Assembly: GCA_900149785.2 (NCBI GenBank)
Contig: FSSI02000007.1
Coordinates: 1-64,000, forward strand
DNA: 64,000 bases
Direction of reading: 5' to 3'
DNA from: Sodalinema lacuna_A
GTDB taxonomy: Bacteria; Cyanobacteriota; Cyanobacteriia; Cyanobacteriales; Geitlerinemataceae
Part shown: piece by piece, positions 43,408 to 53,723 of the stretch
How the letters are laid out: each line of letters starts with the position of its first letter
Position numbering within the stretch: the stretch's first letter is position 1
Notes under the pieces: model-generated
Database searches by the model: none
The model's input: the letters and a program-made list of their open reading frames with translations, nothing else
What the model was told of the DNA's origin: nothing
Position numbers and translations under genes: made by a program

Positions 43408-44648
43408 GGACGACTCAACGCCAAACGAAGCTGATTCAGGGCGTGACTGACGCTAATCTCGCGAATCCAATCCCGTCCCCGTGTGTCTCCGAGACGATAC
43501 TCAACATGACTCACCGACTCAGGACCCGCTAAACCAATATAGACCAATCCCACCGGCTTCTCAGGAGTGCCACCGGTGGGGCCAGCAATTCCCGTGATAC
43601 CAACGCCCCAATCTGTACCACAACAATCGCGAACCCCCGCCGCCATTTGTTCGGCCACGGGTCCCGATACCGCCCCCAGAGTCTGCAAAATCTCGCCATC
43701 AACCCCCAACAGATGTTCCTTAATCCGGTTCTCATAAGCAATCACGCCGCCCGAGAAATAGGCCGAACTCCCTGGAATCTCCGTTAAGGCTTTGCCCAAA
43801 TAGCCCCCAGTACAGGATTCAGCCACCGCTAGGGTTTCTCCTCGGGCCTGTAGCTGTTGTCCGACCACCGTGGCGAGGGTTTCGTCATCGCTGCCATAGT
43901 AGTAAATTCCTGCAATCTCTTGAATTTGCCGGGCGATGGGATCGATTAGGGCCTCCGCCGCCTCGCTGGACTCGGCCCGGGCCGATACCCGCAACTTCAC
44001 ATGGCCATAATTGGCATAGGGGGCCACTGTGGGATTCACGGAATTGAGGAAGCCAGAGACCTTTTCCGCTAACTCTGACTCGGGAATCCCCCAAAACTTG
44101 AGAGTGCGGCTGTGGAACACCTGCTGACCCCACCCTTGGGCTTTGAGGGTAGGAACTGCGGTTTCTTGCCACATGGCCCGCATTTCCGAGGGAACTCCGG
44201 GAAAGGTGAAGATGGTCACGTTTCCGGGTCGCCAAATGATACCGGGGGCGCTACCGATGGGATTAGGTAAGACGTCGGCCCCTTCGGGGAGTAAGGCCTG
44301 TTTGCGGTTACTCGGGGACATGGTGCGCCCTCGACGGGTATATTTGGCTTCGATGTCCTTTAGCACATCGGGGCGTTCTTGTAAAGGAGTATGAAAGAAA
44401 TCTGCTAAGGTTTCTACGGTTAAATCATCGGGGGTGGGGCCGAGGCCTCCGGTAAAGATGAGGATGTCGGCGCGATGAATAGCAATATCGATGGCCGCTT
44501 GCAAGCGTTCGGGGTTATCGCCGACGACGGTTTGATAGTAATGGGGAATCCCCAGTTTGGCGAGTTCTTGGGCGATATATTGGGCGTTGGTGTTGAGGAT
44601 ATCGCCCAGGAGTAATTCACTTCCGACGCAGATTAGTTCAGCAGACAT
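43404..44648 (-). CDS. cinA: CinA-like protein (nicotinamide-nucleotide amidase / ADP-ribose pyrophosphatase)
   Basis: 414 residues. The N-terminal molybdopterin-binding-like (COG1058) domain has ICVGSELLLGDILNTNAQY and FTGGLGPTPDDLTVE. The C-terminal CinA amidase domain (about 255-414) has AESCTGGYLGKALTEIPGSS and VGITGIAGPTGGTPEKPVG. It recycles NMN to nicotinate mononucleotide. It overlaps the end of the convergent DUF39 gene by 4 bases. Confidence 0.94.
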   Translation of the reverse strand: MSAELICVGSELLLGDILNTNAQYIAQELAKLGIPHYYQTVVGDNPERLQAAIDIAIHRADILIFTGGLGPTPDDLTVETLADFFHTPLQERPDVLKDIEAKYTRRGRTMSPSNRKQALLPEGADVLPNPIGSAPGIIWRPGNVTIFTFPGVPSEMRAMWQETAVPTLKAQGWGQQVFHSRTLKFWGIPESELAEKVSGFLNSVNPTVAPYANYGHVKLRVSARAESSEAAEALIDPIARQIQEIAGIYYYGSDDETLATVVGQQLQARGETLAVAESCTGGYLGKALTEIPGSSAYFSGGVIAYENRIKEHLLGVDGEILQTLGAVSGPVAEQMAAGVRDCCGTDWGVGITGIAGPTGGTPEKPVGLVYIGLAGPESVSHVEYRLGDTRGRDWIREISVSHALNQLRLALSRP

Positions 44649-44725
44649 AGGGGAGAGAAGAAGGTTTAACCAAAAATAGCTTATCGTTTATCCTAGGGTC
44701 AACGCAGGTATCAATCATAATGAGT

Positions 44726-44956
44726 TCAGGATTCATCAGCAAGTAATTGCTGTAAAAGTTCTTCAGTCAATCCTTTGTCTTGAGCATTTTTGCCAATGCG
44801 GTCGAAGACAGTTAACAAATCTTCTTCCTGGGCATTTATTGCCTTATCAATTTCCTGTTTGAGCTTAATTTGCTCCTCTTTAGGAAGTTGTTGAACTAGA
44901 ATTAGGATTTGTTCAAATGTTAACGGGAGTTGATAGGTGTTAGATGTGAACATCAT
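44726..44956 (-). CDS. Small antitoxin-like protein (orphan)
   Basis: 76 residues starting MFTSNTYQLPLTFEQILILV after an extra Met. The pattern LPLTFEQIL-LVQQLP-EEQIKLKQEI is common in cyanobacterial toxin-antitoxin first genes. No toxin frame adjoins: the next minus-strand gene is cinA, 78 bp on. Probably a remnant or a stand-alone regulator. Confidence 0.6.
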   Translation of the reverse strand: MMFTSNTYQLPLTFEQILILVQQLPKEEQIKLKQEIDKAINAQEEDLLTVFDRIGKNAQDKGLTEELLQQLLADES

Positions 44957-45103
44957 CTCTTGGTAAAATAAAGATATTAAGAATTACAAAGAAACCTAAA
45001 CCCGATGTAGGGACAATCTCTCCCTTGGTGGCTCCAAACTGTACTAGGATTAAATTTGGTACTCCTCCATGCTAGCCGGACAGATTACTGATGTCCACTT
45101 ACG

Positions 45104-46660
45104 TTATAAGTCGAGATGATACAAATCCCCATATTTACTGCGGATATAGCGTAAAAAGGGGTCAATATGAATCGGCATTCCCGTAATGCGATCAACCAGT
45201 TCATCAGCGGTGAATTTACGTCCGTGACGGTACACATTCCGTTGTAACCAAGTTAACAACGTCGAAAAATTACCCCGTTCTAAATCAACGGGAATTTCAG
45301 GATGTTGTTTGAGGGCTGTTTCAAAGAGTTGACTGGCAATTAAATTGCCCAATGTATAGCCTTGAAATTGACCTCCAATCAGTTTGGCGTACCAATGGAC
45401 ATCTTGCAAAACGCCTTCGTTGGCATGAGTGGGGGTGATTCCTAAATCACGCTCATAACAACTATTCCACGCCTCGGGCAAATCTTCAACACTTAGTTTT
45501 CCTTCCAACATGGCCACTTCTAACTCGAAGCGAATCATCACATGGAGATTATAGGTCACTTCGTCAGCAGCGGTGCGAATGGGAGTGCAGGCGACGGAGT
45601 TAATCGCTTGATAGAAATCACGAACCGAGGATTGTCCAAGTTGGCGGAGAAAAAAGCCCTGGAGACGGGGATAAAAGCATTCCCAAAAGGCGCGACTGCG
45701 GCCAACCAGATTCTCCCAAAGACGGGATTGACTCTCGTGGATTCCCGAGGAGGTTCCATCCGCTAAAGGGGTCGCTTCGAGGGCTAAATCAATGTTTTGT
45801 TCATACAACGCATGGCCCATTTCATGGAGGCTACAAAATAGACTTTCGGTGAGATTGTGGAGATCGGTGCGGGTGGTGATGCGAACGTCGTTAATGGAAA
45901 AACTGGTAGTAAATGGATGTAGCGTTGCGTCTTGGCGGCCTCGGCTGAAGTCATAGCCGATGCGTTCCATCAATTTGGCGCAAAAGTTGAGTTGGGCCGT
46001 TTCGGGGAACTGCTGTTGTAGAAGTTTGGTGTCGATGGGAGGAGCGGCGGCGATCGCCTGTACAATGGGGACCAACTCCCCCCGCAATTGAGAAAATAAC
46101 TCCTCTAATACGCGACTGGTCATCCCTTCATCAGATAGGGCGATAAGAGAATCCGCCGGGCGATCGCAATCGGGGAAGAAACTCGCCCATTCCCGACTCA
46201 AATCTAGGGTTTTCTCCAAATAGGGACAAACTCGTTCAAACGTTCCCGCCTCCCTGGCCTCAGCCCACGCCAAATACGACTCGGTTTGATGATGAGACAG
46301 CCGGGCCATAAACCCCGCCGGAACCCGTGTCGCCTGTTCATAATCACGACGGGCCACCCGAATCAAACTGGCTTCATCACTCTCATAGGGGTACTGTTGC
46401 GCCTCCCCATCGAGTTGCTCTAAAATCTCCCCCAACGCCGGATCACACAGCTTTTCATGGGCCACCTGTCGCAGCGTCGCCAGTTGTCGCCCTCGGGCCG
46501 TGGCCCCACCGAGGGGCATATAGGTGGCCCGATCCCATTGCAACACCGCCGCCGCAGACTGAATATCCCGCACATCTCGCAGCCGGGTAATCAGTTGAGA
46601 ATATAAAGAGCCAGAATCGGAAAAGGAAGTGGGCATAGTTGGCAAGACAGGCAGACGCAC
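45104..46660 (-). CDS. M32-family carboxypeptidase (Taq-type)
   Basis: 518 residues. The zinc motif HEMGHALYEQ (HExxH, about residue 281) and HESQSRLWEN (about 307) supply the ligands and the family signature; RITTRTDLHNLTESLF precedes them. It is a cytosolic metallocarboxypeptidase that trims peptides from the C-terminus. The first nine residues may not be translated (alternative ATG, MPTSFSDSG). It lies 10 bp downstream of alr. Confidence 0.93.
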   Translation of the reverse strand: MRLPVLPTMPTSFSDSGSLYSQLITRLRDVRDIQSAAAVLQWDRATYMPLGGATARGRQLATLRQVAHEKLCDPALGEILEQLDGEAQQYPYESDEASLIRVARRDYEQATRVPAGFMARLSHHQTESYLAWAEAREAGTFERVCPYLEKTLDLSREWASFFPDCDRPADSLIALSDEGMTSRVLEELFSQLRGELVPIVQAIAAAPPIDTKLLQQQFPETAQLNFCAKLMERIGYDFSRGRQDATLHPFTTSFSINDVRITTRTDLHNLTESLFCSLHEMGHALYEQNIDLALEATPLADGTSSGIHESQSRLWENLVGRSRAFWECFYPRLQGFFLRQLGQSSVRDFYQAINSVACTPIRTAADEVTYNLHVMIRFELEVAMLEGKLSVEDLPEAWNSCYERDLGITPTHANEGVLQDVHWYAKLIGGQFQGYTLGNLIASQLFETALKQHPEIPVDLERGNFSTLLTWLQRNVYRHGRKFTADELVDRITGMPIHIDPFLRYIRSKYGDLYHLDL

Positions 46661-46670
46661 GGCTCATCCA

Positions 46671-47915
46671 TCATTCTATCGGGGTTTGGTTCCCCGAGTG
46701 GGGTCGAATTTGCACCCGAGGTAGGCGGTGTTTGAAACCACAGAGGATTTCCCAGGAGATGGTTCCGAGTTGGTTAGCCCAGTCATCGGCCGAAATAGAC
46801 TCGTTTCCTAGGGTTCCCAGTAATGTCACCACGTCGGCGACCTTCACATCCGGGAGATCCGTCACATCTAACATGAGTTGATCCATGGTAATCGATCCCA
46901 CTTGGGGAACGCGCCAAACTTGTCCGCCAGCGTTGAGGAGACCCTGTAGCTGATTCGATAAGAGGCGGGGAACCCCATCAGCATAGCCGATGCCGAGGAC
47001 GGCTAGGCGCGTTGGCCGTTGGCTGACAAAGCGATGACCATAACTGACGCCGGTTCCGGGGGGAATGGTTTTGACTTGGGTAATGCGGGCTTTGACTTGT
47101 AAGACGGGCCGTAGCTTGACTTGCGATCGCAGATGAGGGGCAGGATAAAGGCCGTAGAGGGCTAACCCCACCCGCACTTGATCATAGTGGCTGGCCCGGT
47201 TACAGAGAGTGGCGGCGGAATTGGCGAAATGTAGTTTGGGGAGGGGGATTGCGGCGGCTTGTAGTTGGGCGATCGCCGTCTCAAACCGCTCCTGTTGTTG
47301 CCGCATTGTACCCGGATCTAACTCATCAGCGGTGGCGAAATGAGAGTAGAGACTCGCCAATTGCAGATGAGGTAACGCTTGAATCTCCTGTAGCAGCGAA
47401 ACCGCCTCCGTCCAACGCACCCCGAGACGGGACATTCCCGTGTCTAACTTCACATGAACCCGAAGCGGTGAACTGGCGGTTGCATCGCTGGCCCCAGACT
47501 GTTGGCGGGCCAACATCTTTGAGATCATCTTGCCATGATCGAGATCGCACAGGGTCGGTTCCAAGTTCCAGCGGACTAGGGCCTGAATATGCTGGGGGCT
47601 AGGATTGGCCCCCAACAGTAGAATTGGGGCTGTAATTCCCCCCTGACGCAGTTCCACCCCCTCATCCACGGTCGCGACGGCCAAGGCGTTTGCACCGGCA
47701 GCCAAGACCGTCTCAGCCACCGGAATCGCCCCATGACCGTAGCCGTCAGCCTTCACGACCGCCATGAACTCCGTGTTCGGGGCCAATAGGGTCTTAAGAT
47801 GACGAACATTCTCCGCCAACGCCTCTACGTCGATTTCGACCCAGGCGCGATCGCAGACCCCCATCTCGGGGCCGCATTGATGGCTAAATTTAACAACCCG
47901 TTCCCAGGTCAGCAT
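46671..47915 (-). CDS. alr: Alanine racemase
   Basis: 414 residues. The PLP lysine is in AVVKADGYGHG (about residue 54). The catalytic Tyr of the second base is in GVSYGHRFVS. Family pieces AVATVDEGVELRQGGI, LDTGMSRLGVRW and GSITMDQLMLDVTD are all present. It supplies D-alanine for peptidoglycan. The first 20 residues could be extra (alternative start MGVCDRAWVEIDVEAL). Flanked on the same strand by the DUF928 gene upstream and the M32 peptidase downstream. Confidence 0.95.
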   Translation of the reverse strand: MLTWERVVKFSHQCGPEMGVCDRAWVEIDVEALAENVRHLKTLLAPNTEFMAVVKADGYGHGAIPVAETVLAAGANALAVATVDEGVELRQGGITAPILLLGANPSPQHIQALVRWNLEPTLCDLDHGKMISKMLARQQSGASDATASSPLRVHVKLDTGMSRLGVRWTEAVSLLQEIQALPHLQLASLYSHFATADELDPGTMRQQQERFETAIAQLQAAAIPLPKLHFANSAATLCNRASHYDQVRVGLALYGLYPAPHLRSQVKLRPVLQVKARITQVKTIPPGTGVSYGHRFVSQRPTRLAVLGIGYADGVPRLLSNQLQGLLNAGGQVWRVPQVGSITMDQLMLDVTDLPDVKVADVVTLLGTLGNESISADDWANQLGTISWEILCGFKHRLPRVQIRPHSGNQTPIE

Positions 47916-47941
47916 AAGGACAAAGGGGTGAAGGTTAGGGA

Positions 47942-48670
47942 TTAGAGTAAGGGTTTCGCTCCCAGTTTCATCAAATCAGCGGCTTCGGTAATCTCACCCC
48001 AGAGGCGATACCACTGAGGATCATCAGGGTGATCGCGATGAAGTTGAGCCAGTTGGTCGAGCATATCGTACCAAAGTCCGGCATCGGCCAGGAGTTGCAG
48101 ACGCTCCTCAGCAGACGCGGCGGCGAACTCCTCGTCAAAACTCGCCGTTGTATTGACTCGGACAATGGTTCCTGAGACACTCGCCTCAAACTCGGGTAAC
48201 TCCACAGTCCAGACATAGCCTTGATCGAGTTCCAGGGGTGGGATACTGACGAAGGCGGGAATCGACAAGCTATAGGTTCCATGCTCGTCTCCAGCGAAGT
48301 AGCGTGTTTGGTACACCAGTTGTTCTTGAGCATCTCGCAGAGTGAAAATGACCTCCATGCCCTCAACGGGGGGCGTGTGATAGAGAATCGTGGGATAGGC
48401 TTGACGAGTTAGACCATAATTTTCCGGAGGTAAGATGGCAGCGAGAGGACATTCGAGTTCTTGGCCATTGACAACAATGGGAACCATCCGCTCTCCCGGT
48501 TGCTCGAAATTGATGAAACGAGCCCCTCCTCCATCAACTTGTTCTGGGGTGCCGCGATCAGGAGGATTGAACTCAACGGAGATTGAGGGTTGAATCGAGA
48601 GAATGGGGATTGCGATCACGATCGCAACGGCCAAGAGACTGAATAGAAGTGTCTTTAGTCTGTGAGTCAT
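47942..48670 (-). CDS. DUF928 exported protein
   Basis: 242 residues. An N-terminal signal/anchor segment (LLFSLLAVAIVIAIPILSI), then the DUF928 hallmark FNPPDRGTPEQVDGGGAR. The rest is a beta-rich domain (PIVVNGQELECPLAAILPP) and a helical C-terminus (LADAGLWYDMLDQLAQLHRD). The family is almost confined to cyanobacteria and has no known function. It ends 26 bp before alr. Confidence 0.85.
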   Translation of the reverse strand: MTHRLKTLLFSLLAVAIVIAIPILSIQPSISVEFNPPDRGTPEQVDGGGARFINFEQPGERMVPIVVNGQELECPLAAILPPENYGLTRQAYPTILYHTPPVEGMEVIFTLRDAQEQLVYQTRYFAGDEHGTYSLSIPAFVSIPPLELDQGYVWTVELPEFEASVSGTIVRVNTTASFDEEFAAASAEERLQLLADAGLWYDMLDQLAQLHRDHPDDPQWYRLWGEITEAADLMKLGAKPLL

Positions 48671-48801
48671 GGTTGTCTAGGAAACTACAGGACATCAAGC
48701 TGATACAGTCGGCTATCAGGAGATAGAGGGGAGTCATGATCTAAGATTCTAGGCGAAGGTTCGGCCACCGCGATCCCCTCAAACGAGGGGGTCTTGAGTC
48801 T

Positions 48802-49470
48802 TTACTCGGGATTATAGTGAACTCGGGTTTGGGGCAATCCTCGGCGGCGGAGGCGATCGCTTAACCGTTCGGCCCTCTCCCGGTCTCGGAACGGTCCGAT
48901 GGCCAGATGTAGTCCTCGGGGGCGATCGCGCCGTTGAATCCCCGTTCCAGGACTCACGTTAGCTTGAACCGTGGCCATGGCTTCATTGAGAGTCCTTTCA
49001 GAACCGGGAATCACCACATAATAGGACTCATTACGGGCATTACTCGCATTGAAGGGGGATTGATCCGGAACCGTGACGGCGGCCACGAGTGAGGAGATTC
49101 CCCGGTCCGCGAGTTGCCGCGATCGCCGCTCGGCGGCCCCACGTTGGCCGAACAGTCCCGCCTGAATAATCTGTTCCCCCTCGAAGATACCAAAACCGGC
49201 TTCGGGGTCGAGACGTCGAATCTGTTGCAAACGCTCAGAACTGCGACTGTTGACATAGACTAAGTAGCGAATGGTCGTCCCGGTCTCGCGGCTAGGGGGG
49301 AGAACCTCAGGCACATCCAGGGGGGGCGGAACATCAATCCAGGGACGCTCAGCTTGACTGAGAACCTGGATCGAGGGGGGAGTTTGGGCGATCGCTCCCC
49401 CAGTCGCCAGCAACATCCCAATCAGGCTCAAGCCGGGCAACGTCAGCCAGCCACGTCGAAGACCATACAT
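48802..49470 (-). CDS. Exported SPOR-domain-like protein
   Basis: 222 residues. Signal peptide GLSLIGMLLATGGAIAQ. Two SPOR-like repeats follow: RYLVYVNSRSSERLQQIRRL with QAGLFGQRGAAERRSRQLAD, and YYVVIPGS with HLAIGPFRDRERAERLSDRL. SPOR domains bind denuded peptidoglycan. The tail is very arginine-rich. Confidence 0.78.
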   Translation of the reverse strand: MYGLRRGWLTLPGLSLIGMLLATGGAIAQTPPSIQVLSQAERPWIDVPPPLDVPEVLPPSRETGTTIRYLVYVNSRSSERLQQIRRLDPEAGFGIFEGEQIIQAGLFGQRGAAERRSRQLADRGISSLVAAVTVPDQSPFNASNARNESYYVVIPGSERTLNEAMATVQANVSPGTGIQRRDRPRGLHLAIGPFRDRERAERLSDRLRRRGLPQTRVHYNPE

Positions 49471-49537
49471 AGTTCAAAACCAAAATAAAACGGGGACAGA
49501 ACCGGAAAACTCATCTCAGGGAGAATCTCTTGGGCTT

Positions 49538-49573
49538 AACTGCACAGAGAACTGCACAGAGAACTGCACAGAG
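49538..49573. repeat. 12-bp tandem repeat AACTGCACAGAG (x3)
   Basis: Three exact copies in the leader of glgX, about 80 bp upstream of the start. Confidence 0.92.
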
Positions 49574-49651
49574 TTTAAAGACTTAGGATATATTAGCCCT
49601 CAAGGGACAAAACTCCCGCAACCAATAGATGAGAACAACACGATAACTTGT

Positions 49652-51775
49652 ATGGATATGCCAATCTGGCCCGGTGACCCCTATCCTTTGGGGGCGTATT
49701 GGGATGGCCAAGGAACCAACTTTGCTATTTATAGCGAAAATGCGACCCAAGTTGAGTTGTGCTTGTTTGATGAACAGGGTCAGGAAACTCGGGTTCCCTT
49801 AACGGAAATCGAGAATTATAACTGGCATGGATATCTCCCCGGTATCCAACCCGGCCAACGCTACGGGTTCCGGGTTCATGGCCCCTTTGAACCGGAACAG
49901 GGCCATCGCTTCAACCCCAACAAATTACTCATCGATCCCTACGCCAAAGCCTTAGATGGACAAATTGGCTATGATGAGGCGATCTTTGGCTACTGCTGGG
50001 AGGATGAGGATGAAGATCTCTCATTTAATGATCTCGATGATTCTGCCTGGATTCCCAAGGCGATCGTCGTGGATGAGTCCTTTGATTGGGAGGGCGATCG
50101 CCTCCTCAACATCCCGGAACAGGAAACCGTCATCTACGAGATGCACGTCAAAGGCTTCACCCGCCAACACCCGGATATTCCCCCGGAACTGCGAGGAACC
50201 TATCGGGGGCTGGCCCATCCTGAGGCGATTCGTTATCTCAAATCCCTGGGAATTACGGCCGTCGAACTCATGCCGGTTCATCATTTTGTGTCCCAACCCG
50301 GCCACTTAGCCGAAACGGGCTTGACAAACTACTGGGGTTATGATTCTATCGCCTACTTTGCCCCTTACCGTGGCTACAGTGCCAGTGAAAATCCTCAAGA
50401 TCAGGTTCGGGAATTTAAAGACATGGTGAAAACCCTCCATGCTGAGGGCATTGAAGTGATTTTAGATGTGGTGTACAACCACACCGGCGAAGGGAATCAT
50501 CTCGGGCCAACTCTATGTTTTCGGGGGATTGACAATACCACCTATTACCGCCTCGTTGAAGATGATCTTCGCTATTACATGGACTTCACTGGCTGCGGTA
50601 ATTCCCTTAATGTGAGCCATCCCCAAGTCCTGAAACTGATTATGGACAGTTTACGCTATTGGGTGTTAGAAATGCACGTCGATGGCTTCCGGTTTGACTT
50701 AGCGTCTGCCCTAGCCCGAGAACTCTATGAAGTGGATAGTTTAGCCGCTTTCTTTGATATTATCCATCAAGATCCCATCCTCTCAAAAGTGAAACTCATT
50801 GCTGAACCTTGGGATATTGCTGACGGTGGCTATCAAGTGGGTAATTTCCCCCTACTGTGGTCAGAATGGAATGGTCGTTATCGTGATTCAGTGCGAGATT
50901 TTTGGCGCGGCGAAGATGGCACGTTGGCGGAATTTGCCTATCGTCTAACCGGTAGTTCAGATCTCTATAAATTTAACGGTCGTCGTCCGAGTGCCAGCAT
51001 TAACTTTATTACTGCCCATGATGGCTTCACGCTCAATGATTTAGTGAGCTATAACGAGAAACATAATAAAGCCAATGGCGAAGACAATCGGGATGGAGAA
51101 AGCCATAACCGGTCTTGGAATTGTGGGGTAGAAGGTCCCACCGATGACCCGGAGGTGTTAAGTCTTCGCAATCGCCAGCGACGCAACTTTTTGACAACCT
51201 TACTCTTGTCTCAAGGCGTGCCGATGATGGTCAGTGGTGATGAATTGGGACGAACTCAAGAGGGAAACAACAATGTCTATTGTCAAGATAATGAGTTGGC
51301 TTGGTTAGATTGGGACTTGCAGGAGTCCAATGCCGATCTTCTGACCTTTACTCGGCAATTGATTGAATTTCGGACGGATCATCCGGTGTTCCGTCGCCGC
51401 AAATGGTTCCAAGGACAACCCATTTATGGCTCAGATGTCGTTGATTTGGGCTGGTTTAACCCTGATGGGGAAGAAGTGGATGAAGAACAATGGCAAGAAG
51501 GGTTTGCCAAGGCGATCGCCGTCTTCTTGAATGGAGATGCAATTCCCGCCCGAGGCAAACAAGGAGAACGGATTGTCGATGATAGTTTCTTGTTGCTGTT
51601 TAACGCTCATCATGAACCTTTAACCTTCCAGCTTCCTGAACGGTTACAAGAGTCAATTTGGTGTGTGGTTTTAGATACCACAAAACCAACCCTAGTGGAT
51701 CATGGTAGCCGCTACAGTGGATCTGACCCCTTAGAGGTTGAATCTCGTTCGACAGTGTTGTTGCAACGGGTGTAA
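49652..51775 (+). CDS. glgX: Glycogen debranching enzyme GlgX
   Basis: 707 residues. An N-terminal CBM48 domain (GAYWDGQGTNFAIYSENA) is followed by the GH13 barrel: ILDVVYNHTGEGNHLGP, nucleophile region DGFRFDLASAL, acid/base LIAEPWDIADG, HDGFTLNDLVSYN. It cuts alpha-1,6 branches to release linear malto-oligosaccharides, the substrate for the TreY/TreZ route encoded directly downstream. First gene of glgX-treZ-treY-treH. The stop is followed by an in-frame 12-bp duplication carrying a second stop. Confidence 0.95.
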   Translation: MDMPIWPGDPYPLGAYWDGQGTNFAIYSENATQVELCLFDEQGQETRVPLTEIENYNWHGYLPGIQPGQRYGFRVHGPFEPEQGHRFNPNKLLIDPYAKALDGQIGYDEAIFGYCWEDEDEDLSFNDLDDSAWIPKAIVVDESFDWEGDRLLNIPEQETVIYEMHVKGFTRQHPDIPPELRGTYRGLAHPEAIRYLKSLGITAVELMPVHHFVSQPGHLAETGLTNYWGYDSIAYFAPYRGYSASENPQDQVREFKDMVKTLHAEGIEVILDVVYNHTGEGNHLGPTLCFRGIDNTTYYRLVEDDLRYYMDFTGCGNSLNVSHPQVLKLIMDSLRYWVLEMHVDGFRFDLASALARELYEVDSLAAFFDIIHQDPILSKVKLIAEPWDIADGGYQVGNFPLLWSEWNGRYRDSVRDFWRGEDGTLAEFAYRLTGSSDLYKFNGRRPSASINFITAHDGFTLNDLVSYNEKHNKANGEDNRDGESHNRSWNCGVEGPTDDPEVLSLRNRQRRNFLTTLLLSQGVPMMVSGDELGRTQEGNNNVYCQDNELAWLDWDLQESNADLLTFTRQLIEFRTDHPVFRRRKWFQGQPIYGSDVVDLGWFNPDGEEVDEEQWQEGFAKAIAVFLNGDAIPARGKQGERIVDDSFLLLFNAHHEPLTFQLPERLQESIWCVVLDTTKPTLVDHGSRYSGSDPLEVESRSTVLLQRV

Positions 51776-51792
51776 TCGCCGGTGTAATTTTG
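51769..51792. repeat. 12-bp duplication of the glgX stop
   Basis: GGTGTAATCGCC (51769-51780, containing the TAA stop) is followed by GGTGTAATTTTG, so TAA recurs in the same frame. Confidence 0.65.
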
Positions 51793-51815
51793 TCCGTTTT
51801 ATGGGTAACGTAAAC

Positions 51816-53636
51816 ATGACCATTGGTGCAATCTATTTAGGTGGCGATCGCTGTGACTTTTCCCTTTGGGGGCCAACGTTAGATCAGGTTACCCTCGAAA
51901 TCCTAACTCCTGAGACGCGATCGCATCCCCTCGAACAAGATGACTGGGGCTATTGGCGGGCCAGCCTCGATCGCATTCCCCCAGGAACCTGCTATCAGTA
52001 TCGTCTCAACGGCGAAACACTCCGCCCCGATCCCATGGCCCACTTTCAACCTGAGGGAGTTCATGGCCCCTCCGCCGTCGTCGATCACGGGGCCTTTTCT
52101 TGGCAAGATGAGGCTTGGCGGGGGATTCCCCTAGACGAGTCGATTCTCTACGAACTCCATATCGGCACCTTTACCCCCGCAGGAACCTTCGAGGCGGCCA
52201 TCTCCCGCCTCGCTGACTTAAAGGCCCTGGGCGTTACTAGCATCGAAATTATGCCCGTCTCTCAGTTTCCCGGCCAGCGGAACTGGGGCTACGATGGGGC
52301 TTATCCCTTTGCGGTTCAGAACTCCTACGGCGGCCCCGATGGCCTCAAAGCCCTCGTCAACGCCGCCCACCAAGCGGGATTAGCGGTGATTTTGGATGTC
52401 GTCTATAACCACTTTGGCCCAGAAGGAAACTACAGCCGCGATTTTGGCCCCTATTTCACAGAAAAATACCAAACCCCCTGGGGTGGGGCCATTAACTTCG
52501 ATGATGCCTACAGTCACGGCGTTCGCCAATTTGTGATTGAAAATGCCCTCTACTGGTTACGGGAGTATCATTTTGATGGCTTACGTCTCGATGCTATTCA
52601 TGCCATTTATGATGGCGGGGCTAAGCATATTTTGGCTGAGTTGAGCGATCGCCTGGCCCAGTTTAATGAAACCGCCACCTATCCTCGCTATCTCATCGCT
52701 GAAAGTGATCTCAATGATGTGCGAATTATCCGCCCTCGTTCAGAAGATGGCCTCGGGATGGATGCCCAATGGAGTGATGATTTCCACCATAGTTTGCATA
52801 CCCTGTTAACGGGAGAACAACAGGGCTATTACGAAGACTTTGGCCGTTGCGAACAACTGGCCACGGCCTGGCGGGATAGTTTTGTCTATCAATGGACCTA
52901 TTCCCCCCACCGCAAGCGATTTCACGGCAGCGATGCCTGCGATCGCCCCCCCTCCCAGTTCGTGATCTGCAATCAAAATCACGACCAAATCGGCAACCGG
53001 ATGTTAGGGGAACGTCTCTCGCAACTCGTCTCCTTTGATGCCCTCAAACTCGCCGCCGCCGCGACTCTCCTCAATCCCGGAATCCCACTGTTATTTATGG
53101 GGGAAGAATATGGGGAAGACTCCCCCTTTCTCTATTTTATTGACCACCAAGATCCCGATTTAGTTGAAGCCGTCCGCCAAGGTCGCAAACGGGAATTTGA
53201 AGCCTTCCACGCCAGCGGAACTCCACCGGATGCGGCTAGTTTAGAGACCTTGAAAACCTCAACCCTCAAGTGGGACAAACGAGAGAGGGAACATCATCAG
53301 GTTTTACTCAATTTCTATAAACATCTCATTGAGCGACGCATCACAAATCGGGCGATTACAGCCTGCGATCGCCAACAGATTCAAACCCAATTCAACAACA
53401 AATCTCGCTGGTTTAGCGTTCATCAATCTCGAAATAATCAGGAAATCTGGGCTATTTTTAACTTGAGTCAGACCATCATTGAATCGCCCACAGCCCCCAA
53501 TCAAACCTGGACGAAAACCCTCGATTCAAGTGACTCCATCTGGCAAGGTTCTGGCCCCCTCTCTCCCACAACTCTAAATGGTCATGAATCCATCAAAATT
53601 CCTCCCCTAACTGTTGTACTATACGAGAACAGTTGA
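51816..53636 (+). CDS. treZ: Malto-oligosyltrehalose trehalohydrolase TreZ
   Basis: About 606 residues from the ATG at 51816 (MTIGAIYLGGDRC), chosen because family members begin this way; longer in-frame starts at 51801 and 51738 overlap or abut glgX. The GH13 barrel has VILDVVYNHFGPEGNY, nucleophile HFDGLRLDAIHAI, acid/base LIAESDLND, and ICNQNHDQIGNR. It hydrolyses the trehalosyl end made by TreY, releasing trehalose. No Shine-Dalgarno is evident, so coupling to glgX is plausible. Confidence 0.94.
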   Translation: MTIGAIYLGGDRCDFSLWGPTLDQVTLEILTPETRSHPLEQDDWGYWRASLDRIPPGTCYQYRLNGETLRPDPMAHFQPEGVHGPSAVVDHGAFSWQDEAWRGIPLDESILYELHIGTFTPAGTFEAAISRLADLKALGVTSIEIMPVSQFPGQRNWGYDGAYPFAVQNSYGGPDGLKALVNAAHQAGLAVILDVVYNHFGPEGNYSRDFGPYFTEKYQTPWGGAINFDDAYSHGVRQFVIENALYWLREYHFDGLRLDAIHAIYDGGAKHILAELSDRLAQFNETATYPRYLIAESDLNDVRIIRPRSEDGLGMDAQWSDDFHHSLHTLLTGEQQGYYEDFGRCEQLATAWRDSFVYQWTYSPHRKRFHGSDACDRPPSQFVICNQNHDQIGNRMLGERLSQLVSFDALKLAAAATLLNPGIPLLFMGEEYGEDSPFLYFIDHQDPDLVEAVRQGRKREFEAFHASGTPPDAASLETLKTSTLKWDKREREHHQVLLNFYKHLIERRITNRAITACDRQQIQTQFNNKSRWFSVHQSRNNQEIWAIFNLSQTIIESPTAPNQTWTKTLDSSDSIWQGSGPLSPTTLNGHESIKIPPLTVVLYENS

Positions 53637-53723
53637 TCGTCAATCGTGACATCAATACCCGTATCAAAGATAAACCGGGTTAAGAAGAGACCCCCCCCAA
53701 ATCTGTCCCCGTATTCCTGAAAT

